From Clostridiales bacterium (GTDB taxonomy: Bacteria; Bacillota; Clostridia; Oscillospirales; Ruminococcaceae): a DNA stretch of 9,239 bases. The translations under genes and the position numbers were made by a program. The stretch is from assembly GCA_012523875.1 (NCBI GenBank), contig JAAYSW010000103.1:1-9239 (forward strand), given 5' to 3'. This document shows positions 1-5,344 of this stretch, one piece after another; within the stretch, counting starts at the first letter, position 1, and every line of letters begins with the position of its first letter. The notes beneath the pieces were generated by a model. That model was not told the origin of the DNA. It worked only from the letters and a program-made list of their open reading frames with translations, and did not search any database.

Positions 1-1090
1 ATACACAGCGTCCGCAACGAATACAGGCTGATTCTACCTGTTTAGAATATGTTTTAAACGCAAGGAGAGCATTACTTGTTTTAACAATGGGCGTTTCAAA
101 TGAATGAAGGCTCATGCCCATCATTGGTCCACCTAGAATAAGTTTTTTTATCTCATCTATTTCTGCTTCAGCAAAGGAAAGAACATCCATAATGGGAGTA
201 CCAATCGGTACAAAAACATTACAAGGTTTTTGTATTGCATCACCCTCGACTGTAATTCTCTTTGAAACAAGGGGCATCCCATTCTGCATATATTGATAGA
301 TAAATGCAATGGTAGAAATATTAATTACGATTATGCCTTGTTCAGAAGGAATCTGTCCTTCTTCAATAATTTTTCCGGTTGTAGAATAAATTATTACTTT
401 CTCTGCCCCTTGAGGATATCTTGATGGCAATGAAATTACTTCTATTTCAGGGGTGGCTTTAGCAAGCTTCCTTAGCAATTCAATAGCCTTTGGTTTATTA
501 GATTCAATTGCTATTATAGTTTTAGGAATATCAAGACATTGCATAACAAATTTTATTCCGTTAATAATATCATCGGGGGTTTCTATCATTTGCCTGTAAT
601 CAGAAGTAATATAGGGTTCGCATTCTGCTCCATTTATAATTAAAGTATCAATAGAAGTTTTTGAATCAAGTTTAACATATGTAGGAAATCCAGCACCACC
701 AAGACCACAAGAACCACTTTCCCTTATAGCGTTAAGGAAACTCTCTCTACTTGATATGATGGGTTTGCCTATATTGGGTGAGATAGTTTGTTTATCATCA
801 GTTTCAATTTCAACAGCCTTGCAAGCCTTACCATTTGCAAGTGTATAATCTTTAATTGCAATAACCTTTCCCGAAACACTTGAATGGATTGGTAAAGAAA
901 GAAAAGCATCTGCATCTCCAATCTTTTGTCCAACAAGAACTTCATCACCAGCCTTAACCAAGGGTATGCAAGTATTCCCTATACTCATCATCATAGGTAT
1001 TACAACCTTTTTTGGTATTGGGAGTTCAACTGTATCAAGTTCTTCAGTAATTTTAATCCCTTTAAGTTTAATACTATTTAATTTTCTCAT
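1..1090 (-). CDS. rnfC: Electron transport complex subunit RnfC (3' end cut by the window edge)
   Basis: My translation of the minus strand from the ATG at 1090-1088 gives 363 full codons with no stop, running off the left edge. RnfC is the peripheral, NADH-binding and iron-sulphur subunit of the membrane Rnf complex, which couples ferredoxin:NAD+ electron transfer to ion pumping. Seen: an N-terminal barrel-sandwich-like region (about residues 27-90, including SVSGKVIAI), the nucleotide/FMN-binding signature GLGGAGFPTYVK at 129-140, INGAECEPYITSDYR at 152-166, a C-terminal LGGPMMG at 319-325, and the first ferredoxin-type motif CIRCGRC at 356-362, where the window stops. Family members are usually about 440 residues, so roughly the last 80, including the second 4Fe-4S motif, should lie outside. 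GGAGGG at 1096-1101 lies five bases before the start. In Clostridia rnfC is usually the first gene of rnfCDGEAB, which would fit the remaining genes being to the left. Identity is strong; operon content is inferred. Confidence 0.95.
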   Translation of the reverse strand, partial: MRKLNSIKLKGIKITEELDTVELPIPKKVVIPMMMSIGNTCIPLVKAGDEVLVGQKIGDADAFLSLPIHSSVSGKVIAIKDYTLANGKACKAVEIETDDKQTISPNIGKPIISSRESFLNAIRESGSCGLGGAGFPTYVKLDSKTSIDTLIINGAECEPYITSDYRQMIETPDDIINGIKFVMQCLDIPKTIIAIESNKPKAIELLRKLAKATPEIEVISLPSRYPQGAEKVIIYSTTGKIIEEGQIPSEQGIIVINISTIAFIYQYMQNGMPLVSKRITVEGDAIQKPCNVFVPIGTPIMDVLSFAEAEIDEIKKLILGGPMMGMSLHSFETPIVKTSNALLAFKTYSKQVESACIRCGRCV

Positions 1091-1186
1091 GAGTTCCCTC
1101 CAAAGATATATTTCATTAATAAACCACAATATGGAAAGTTTCTTCAAAAAGATAAAAACCCCTTTTATTTTTAATAAAAAGATGTT

Positions 1187-1192
1187 ATTATA
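1187..1192 (-). promoter_or_regulatory. Candidate -10 hexamer for rnfC
   Basis: The minus strand carries a perfect TATAAT here, 25 bp past the stop codon of the regulator gene and about 96 bp before the rnfC start. No convincing -35 box lies 16-18 bp upstream of it, and the region is AT-rich, so chance is possible. A weaker alternative is TTGAAG (1142-1147) with GTTTAT (1119-1124), spacer 17. Either would give rnfC its own promoter; otherwise it may be read through from the regulator gene, since no strong terminator lies between them. Confidence 0.3.
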
Positions 1193-1215
1193 ATGTACAG
1201 GCTATAATATAAAAG

Positions 1216-1899
1216 CTATTTAGCATTTATATCCTCCTCACAATATTTTATGAGGTTTAATAAAGCAGAACAATATTCACTCTCATGGGATAAATCTTCT
1301 GGGTTAATGTATAAGGTATCTACACTTAAATCAGAATCACTTTTTTCTATAGAGTTTATTATAGCTTTTATGGAGGCTTGGTTTTTTGCAATAATTGAAT
1401 TTACCATATCCTCAGCAATAGCGTTTTCAACAGAAAAAATATTTTGGTCATTTTTCGAGCTAGCATTATATAATATCCTAAACATTTTGTATGTGGACAG
1501 CATGAAATATGAATAGACTGATTTTATAAATGTTTTATTGTCTGATTTTTGGGCGAGGTTGAGAGTATAGTTTGTTGTGATATTTATTATTTTCTTATTA
1601 AATGTAAGAAAAGCATCACTGAGTGTGGTTTTCTTATTTGATTTATTGTTCCAATCAGAGCCGTCATTTGGGTTAGCTAGAACTACATCTGTTTCACTGG
1701 TTCTTCCTAGAAGATAATCACATGACACGCAATAATAGTTTGCAATTTTCACTAGGAACGAGAGCCCACATTCACGAATACCTTTTTCGTAATGGGAAAG
1801 CAATGCTTGTGAGATTCCTAAATCCTGTGCAACTTGCTTTTGGCTTAATTTTCGTTCCTTTCGCTGCAAAGTTATTATTCTTGAAAAATCTGATCGCAT
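1216..1899 (-). CDS. XRE-family helix-turn-helix transcriptional regulator
   Basis: A 227-residue DNA-binding protein. Residues about 7-66 form a classic Cro/C1-type helix-turn-helix: SQKQVAQDLGIS is helix 2 and the turn, SQALLSHYEKG (30-40) the recognition helix, followed by LSFLVKIANYYCVSCDYLLG, the usual end of this domain in Bacillota. Residues 67-227 are mostly helical, acidic towards the end, without membrane segments, and match no domain I recognise. The start ATG (1899-1897) is preceded on its strand by a GAGGTG-like site at about 1906-1911. The stop is TAG at 1218-1216. It lies 125 bp upstream of rnfC on the same strand and is divergent from the histidine phosphatase gene, so it could act on itself, on rnfC or on the divergent genes. 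That is position-based inference; no target is shown by the sequence. Confidence 0.88.
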   Translation of the reverse strand: MRSDFSRIITLQRKERKLSQKQVAQDLGISQALLSHYEKGIRECGLSFLVKIANYYCVSCDYLLGRTSETDVVLANPNDGSDWNNKSNKKTTLSDAFLTFNKKIINITTNYTLNLAQKSDNKTFIKSVYSYFMLSTYKMFRILYNASSKNDQNIFSVENAIAEDMVNSIIAKNQASIKAIINSIEKSDSDLSVDTLYINPEDLSHESEYCSALLNLIKYCEEDINAK

Positions 1900-2198
1900 A
1901 TTACACCTCGTAAAGTTTTATTGTTGAAGTATTAGGAAATATATTATATTGTAATGACTATACTTTGATAAAAAAACATCAATATTTCTAAGTTGATTAT
2001 TAATATATTTATAAATTAATTATATAATTATTATCTGTTAATAGAAATTATATAACATTGAGTATAATTTGTAAAGGGCTAACCGTTAAAAATACTTGTA
2101 TAATTGATAAATAATTTATGTATAAGGAGAATTTACAACCTGAAATTAGTGCATAATGTATAAGTAATAAAATATAAAGAGAATATAAGGAGATAAAA
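1900..2198. promoter_or_regulatory. Divergent AT-rich intergenic region between regulator and phosphatase genes
   Basis: This 299-bp gap has no convincing gene. It holds the regulator promoter candidate (1943-1971), a 14-bp perfect palindrome TAATTATATAATTA at 2017-2030, a 10-bp direct repeat AATTATATAA at 2018-2027 and 2046-2055, and rightward TATAAT hexamers at 2063-2068 and 2099-2104 that could serve the phosphatase gene, although neither has a good -35 box at normal spacing. An AAGGAG at 2124-2129 is followed by no sensible reading frame. Confidence 0.5.
1943..1971 (-). promoter_or_regulatory. Candidate promoter of the XRE regulator gene
   Basis: On the minus strand, TTATCA (1971-1966) and a perfect TATAAT (1948-1943) are 17 bp apart, a good sigma-A type arrangement with 4 of 6 and 6 of 6 matches. 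It would start transcription near 1936, leaving an untranslated leader of about 37 nt before the ATG at 1899. The -35 box overlaps the inverted repeat TTGAT-N8-ATCAA at 1965-1982, a possible autoregulatory site. The surrounding DNA is very AT-rich, which raises the chance rate of such boxes. Confidence 0.5.
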
Positions 2199-2831
2199 AT
2201 GAGAGGTTATAGATTAAGTTTAATTAGGCATGGAAGGACAATTGCAAATGACAGGGGAATTTATATTGGAAAAACAGATTATCCCTTATCTGATGGGGGA
2301 AGAAGTGAGCTATTAGCCAAGCTAGATGAATTTACATATCCTAAAGTTCAGAGGGTATATTCAAGTCCGCTTAAAAGATGCACTGAAACTGCTGAGATAC
2401 TTTTTTCACATAGAGAAATGCTTTTGGTAGATGATTTAAGGGAGCTTGATTTTGGGGATTTTGAGGAAAAGAGTATTGATGAATTAATTAATCGTGAGGA
2501 TTATAAACAATGGCTAAAGGGTGGGATTGATAATTCTCCTCCCCACGGGGAGAGTCTTTCGGAGCTTTCACTTCGTTCATTTAAAGCTTTAGAAGAAGTA
2601 GTTATGGATATGATGAGGGAGGATTTATCGCATTGTGCAGTAATTACACATTCAGGAGTAATGACAAATATGCTTGCGTGTTTCGGTATTCCTAAATATA
2701 ACCCTAATCAACTCGCTTGTAATATTGGTGAGGGGTATGAGGTTCTTGTAACAGCACAACTTTGGCAACAAGCACAGGCATTTGAGATTTTAGGAAGGGT
2801 TCCATATAGATATGATGAGATGGGTGATTAA
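2199..2831 (+). CDS. Histidine phosphatase family protein (phosphoglycerate mutase-like)
   Basis: A 210-residue member of the histidine phosphatase superfamily, in which a histidine is transiently phosphorylated during hydrolysis of a phosphomonoester. Seen: the family signature LIRHGRT with nucleophile His11, Arg10 and an N-terminal substrate loop (IYIGKTDYPLSDGG), SSPLKRCTETA with Arg60 (56-65 region), LRELDFGDFE with likely proton donor Glu82, PPHGES at 114-119, and the second catalytic His151 in VITHSGV. All catalytic residues are present, so it should be active. The pattern resembles CobC/GpmB-type small phosphatases, but no cobalamin or glycolysis gene is nearby and the substrate cannot be assigned. 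AAGGAG at 2187-2192 lies six bases before the ATG. It is the first of four co-directional genes. Confidence 0.9.
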   Translation: MRGYRLSLIRHGRTIANDRGIYIGKTDYPLSDGGRSELLAKLDEFTYPKVQRVYSSPLKRCTETAEILFSHREMLLVDDLRELDFGDFEEKSIDELINREDYKQWLKGGIDNSPPHGESLSELSLRSFKALEEVVMDMMREDLSHCAVITHSGVMTNMLACFGIPKYNPNQLACNIGEGYEVLVTAQLWQQAQAFEILGRVPYRYDEMGD

Positions 2832-2926
2832 TTATACTATATATAATGTAAGGCAATTGTATGATTAATATCTAAGGCAGCACTCTCAGAAAAGTTTACA
2901 TATTAAAAGAATGAGGTGCTTAATAT

Positions 2927-3775
2927 ATGAACATAAAGGAAATTAAATATCAGGCAAGGCTTGCTATGAGGGATAAATACTGGGAGGCATTCGTTGTAGT
3001 CTTTGCTTGCTTTGGAATATATATTCTATTTAAGCTTGTTGAGATTATGGTTTGTTCCGTTCTGATTTATAATAATATTGTTGATGTAAAACAAATGTTT
3101 ACTAATAATAACTTTATATGGACTACATTTAGAATTATTTACTCTGTTTTCTTGTTTATAGCAATGGTTCCTGTGGTAACAGGAGCAGTGTGGTGGTTTT
3201 CACAGGCTGTGAAAAAAAATGAGTTTTTATCCGATAGCATTATACAATTATATACAAGCTTTAAGGTGAATAGCAGAGCATTTATTGTATATGGTTTAAT
3301 GTGGTTAATTCAGCTTCTATCCCTAATTCCATCATGCCTTATGATTTTTGGTGCATACATTATAATAGCACATTATAGTGCAAATTCAGATATGCTTTAT
3401 CTAGCGATTCAGTTAATTATATTATCAATCGCTTTCTTAGCATTTCATATAAGGGTTACGCTAGGTCTTATTCTAACTCCATATATCTTTATAAGACATC
3501 CTATGGATAATCCGTTTAGTATTATTGGTATTTCGTTTAGGCTGATGAGGGGCAATAAAATTCAGGCATTAAAATTATTGCTATCTTATATAGTATATCT
3601 GCCCCTTATGGCTTTAATTGTAACAATCCCTCTTATCATTCCTAATATAATGATGTCGGTAACGGTTTTTGCAGAAAGCACTGCGTCGGAATATGCTGTA
3701 AAGCAGGTTAAAAATGAAAAAGTTAAACCAAGGAGAAATAAAATTGAAGATATTGAGGTTCAAGGTAGAGTGTAG
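2927..3775 (+). CDS. DUF975-like integral membrane protein of unknown function
   Basis: A 282-residue polytopic membrane protein. Hydrophobic segments lie at about 21-48, 66-93, 118-149, 156-186 and 214-247. The soluble N-terminal start (MNIKEIKYQARLAMRDKYWEA) and the segment ISFRLMRGNKIQALKLLLSY at 202-221 resemble the conserved N-terminus and the 'S-R-x-L-M-x-G-N-K' stretch of the DUF975 family of Bacillota, whose function is unknown. The tail after residue 248 is charged and hydrophilic (KNEKVKPRRNK). GAGGTG at 2913-2918, eight bases before the ATG, supports this start. The 95-bp gap from the phosphatase holds no clear terminator. Its last codons overlap the pseudouridine synthase gene, which suggests cotranscription and possibly translational coupling. 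Family assignment is from pattern memory, not from a search. Confidence 0.75.
   Translation: MNIKEIKYQARLAMRDKYWEAFVVVFACFGIYILFKLVEIMVCSVLIYNNIVDVKQMFTNNNFIWTTFRIIYSVFLFIAMVPVVTGAVWWFSQAVKKNEFLSDSIIQLYTSFKVNSRAFIVYGLMWLIQLLSLIPSCLMIFGAYIIIAHYSANSDMLYLAIQLIILSIAFLAFHIRVTLGLILTPYIFIRHPMDNPFSIIGISFRLMRGNKIQALKLLLSYIVYLPLMALIVTIPLIIPNIMMSVTVFAESTASEYAVKQVKNEKVKPRRNKIEDIEVQGRV
3730..3735 (+). promoter_or_regulatory. Ribosome binding site that selects a TTG start for the pseudouridine synthase
   Basis: AAGGAG lies eight bases before TTG at 3744, which is in the pseudouridine synthase frame. The alternative ATG at 3714 has only a weak GCAGG-like sequence before it. The site is inside the end of the upstream membrane protein gene, so ribosomes finishing that gene pass over it. 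Confidence 0.7.
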
Positions 3776-4577
3776 TGAGCCAATTACAATAAAAGACTTT
3801 CTTTCAAGGAATGGGGTTTCACGGCGTTTAATGACGAAACTTAAAAGACAGACGGATGGAATAACCTGTAATGGTGAGAAAATACGTACAATAGATATGG
3901 TTAAGAACGGTGATGAAGTCGTGCTTACTATGCAGGATGAAAGCTTTTTAGAGCCAAATCCAACTCTTAATGTACCAATTGTTTATGAGAGCGATTCTGT
4001 TATAGTTTTTGATAAGCCAATTAAAATGCCTGTTCACCCATCTATTAATCATCAGGGTGATACATTAGGTAATTATTTTGCATATCTATTTCCAAGGACA
4101 ACATTTCGACCAGTTAATCGGTTGGATAGGGATACTTCAGGTCTATGTGCCGTTGCAAAAAATGCTCATGCAGTGAATATGATGAAACTTCAGAAAACAT
4201 ATTATGCAATAGCTTGTGGGAATATAAAGGAAGATGGGGTGATTGATGCTCCCATAGATAGGGAGGAGGAATCCATAATATTTCGTTGCGTGAGCCCAAA
4301 TGGAAAAAGAGCTATTACACATTATAAGGTAGTAAGAAGTAACGATAAGTACACATTGCTTGAAATAAGTCTCGAAACTGGTCGAACCCACCAAATACGA
4401 GTCCATTTTTCTTACATAGGACATCCTTTGGTAGGCGATGAATTATATGGTGCTTTAAGTGATGAGATTATCGGACAGGCTTTGCACTGTGGGAGGTTGA
4501 GGTTTTTCGATGTATCAGCGAATAAAGAGGTTGAAATCATTGGAGAGCTTAGAAAAGAAATGACAAAATTAGTTTAG
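3744..4577 (+). CDS. RluA-family pseudouridine synthase (likely TTG start)
   Basis: Isomerises specific uridines to pseudouridine in structured RNA, usually 23S rRNA. With the TTG start at 3744 the protein has 277 residues; starting at the ATG at 3714 would add ten. I prefer TTG because of the AAGGAG eight bases upstream. An S4-like RNA-binding region covers about residues 13-60 (FLSRNGVSRRLMTKLKRQ, then a KNGDEV turn). The catalytic domain follows: a VFDKPIKMPVHPS strand, the active-site motif NRLDRDTSG with catalytic Asp128, and the late ETGRTHQIRVHF and HPLVGDELYG motifs. The residue before RLD is Asn where many relatives have His. The first 32 bases overlap the end of the DUF975-like gene, so the two are probably translated from one message. 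Which RNA position it modifies (RluC, RluD or another) cannot be told from sequence. Confidence 0.93.
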   Translation: MKILRFKVECSEPITIKDFLSRNGVSRRLMTKLKRQTDGITCNGEKIRTIDMVKNGDEVVLTMQDESFLEPNPTLNVPIVYESDSVIVFDKPIKMPVHPSINHQGDTLGNYFAYLFPRTTFRPVNRLDRDTSGLCAVAKNAHAVNMMKLQKTYYAIACGNIKEDGVIDAPIDREEESIIFRCVSPNGKRAITHYKVVRSNDKYTLLEISLETGRTHQIRVHFSYIGHPLVGDELYGALSDEIIGQALHCGRLRFFDVSANKEVEIIGELRKEMTKLV

Positions 4578-4663
4578 ACATAAGGAGTTTATATTTAGTA
4601 TGCTTTTGTTACTAGTTTGTAATAAAGGTTAAAAAGAAATTAATTAATATAAGGAGTGAGGTT

Positions 4664-5137
4664 ATGGAGAAGATAGCAAGTTTTCAAGTTGACCACAGGT
4701 ATATAGGGGTTGGAATGTATATCTCAAGGGTGGATACAGACATTATCACCTATGATATAAGAATGGTTAAACCTAATGGAGGGGAATATCTTGAGACATC
4801 AGCTATGCATACGATAGAACACCTATTTGCGACGTTTGCAAGAAATACCGAATATAAGGATAGGGTGGTTTATGTTGGTCCAATGGGGTGCAGGACAGGC
4901 TTTTATCTACTTCTAAGGGGCATGACACATGATGAGGCAATAAAGCTAGTTAGGGATTCATTTAGTTTTATTTCGACTTATGAAGGTGAGATTCCAGGTA
5001 GTTCAGAAATTGAATGTGGTAACTATAAAGAGCATGATTTAGAGGGTGCAAAGGCTAGTATAGAAGAATTGTTAATAAAGATTGAAGAATATAAGGCAGA
5101 AATGTTAGACTATTCTTGGCATAATAAACAACAATAA
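4664..5137 (+). CDS. luxS: S-ribosylhomocysteine lyase LuxS
   Basis: Cytosolic metalloenzyme that splits S-ribosylhomocysteine into homocysteine and DPD, the precursor of autoinducer-2; it belongs to the activated methyl cycle. The 157-residue length is typical. The metal site is intact: HTIEH with His49 and His53, and Cys118 in IECGNY; catalytic Glu52 and Cys76 (GPMGCRTGF) are present, as is the N-terminal FQVDH substrate motif. AAGGAG at 4651-4656 lies seven bases before the ATG. The gene is 86 bp after the pseudouridine synthase on the same strand, with no strong terminator between them, so it may be cotranscribed. The partner enzyme that makes its substrate (Pfs/MTAN nucleosidase) is not in the window, nor is any AI-2 receptor. 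No SAM riboswitch or T-box motif was seen upstream. Confidence 0.98.
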   Translation: MEKIASFQVDHRYIGVGMYISRVDTDIITYDIRMVKPNGGEYLETSAMHTIEHLFATFARNTEYKDRVVYVGPMGCRTGFYLLLRGMTHDEAIKLVRDSFSFISTYEGEIPGSSEIECGNYKEHDLEGAKASIEELLIKIEEYKAEMLDYSWHNKQQ

Positions 5138-5200
5138 GCATAAAAAACTGTGAACTCTACCAAAAAAGCTCCTAATGATATGAAAAACAGTAAAAAACCA

Positions 5201-5228
5201 TTGCAATTTAAAATAATAATGATATAAT
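5201..5228 (+). promoter_or_regulatory. Extended -10 promoter of the M23 hydrolase gene
   Basis: TTGCAA (5201-5206) and a perfect TATAAT (5223-5228) are 16 bp apart, and TGA directly precedes the -10 box, giving an extended -10 element (TGnTATAAT). This is the best promoter in the window. Transcription should start near 5235, giving a leader of about 110 nt. It separates the hydrolase gene from luxS, which ends at 5137. Confidence 0.75.
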
Positions 5229-5229
5229 G

Positions 5230-5325
5230 GTTACTAACGTAACTGATTTGTAATAATTGTTTAGGAATAAAACGCTTTAGTTACGGTCGGCATATTTAAT
5301 ATTTATTTTACTTACAAATAGCCGA
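5230..5325 (+). promoter_or_regulatory. Leader and start-site region with inverted repeats upstream of the M23 gene
   Basis: GTTAC-TAAC-GTAAC (5230-5243) is a small palindrome across the predicted transcription start. Its right arm can instead pair downstream: CGTAACT (5238-5244) with AGTTACG (5279-5285), seven pairs. A further TCGGC (5287-5291) can pair with GCCGA (5321-5325), ending six bases before the ribosome binding site at 5331-5336. I recognise no known riboswitch consensus, including the c-di-AMP class often found before cell wall hydrolases. Structure is inferred from complementarity only. Confidence 0.35.
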
Positions 5326-5330
5326 TGTGA

Positions 5331-5336
5331 AAGGAG
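5331..5336 (+). promoter_or_regulatory. Ribosome binding site that fixes the M23 gene start at ATG 5345
   Basis: AAGGAG lies eight bases before ATG at 5345. An in-frame GTG at 5327 would extend the protein by six residues but would place this site inside the coding region and has no such site of its own, so ATG 5345 is preferred. Confidence 0.8.
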
Positions 5337-5344
5337 CTGTTAAA

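Noticed and set aside
114..296. Plus-strand 60-codon open frame over the rnfC gene.
   Set aside because: It lies wholly inside the minus-strand rnfC frame, has no ribosome binding site and its residue pattern is low in charge, as expected from a shadow frame.
1162..1181. TTTTATT-TTT-AATAAAA inverted repeat between the regulator and rnfC genes as a terminator.
   Set aside because: The stem is only seven A/T pairs, so it is too weak to stop transcription on either strand, and such repeats are common in DNA of this composition.
4143..4424. Minus-strand 93-codon open frame inside the pseudouridine synthase gene.
   Set aside because: The plus-strand frame here contains the catalytic RluA-family motifs; the antisense frame has no ribosome binding site and no recognisable domain.
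4600..4632. A 10-codon open frame (MLLLVCNKG-like) after an AAGGAG at 4582-4587, upstream of luxS, as a leader peptide.
   Set aside because: The spacing to the ATG is about 12 bases, the frame has no regulatory codon run, and no attenuator hairpin follows before luxS. Probably chance.
5151..5195. ACTGT … ACAGT arms after luxS as a luxS terminator.
   Set aside because: Arms are only five bases, the loop is over 30 bases, and no T-run follows on the plus strand. I see no clear luxS terminator.
5235..5344. c-di-AMP, c-di-GMP or SAM riboswitch before the M23 gene.
   Set aside because: None of the conserved core sequences of these classes could be found in the leader; only unassigned complementary segments remain.
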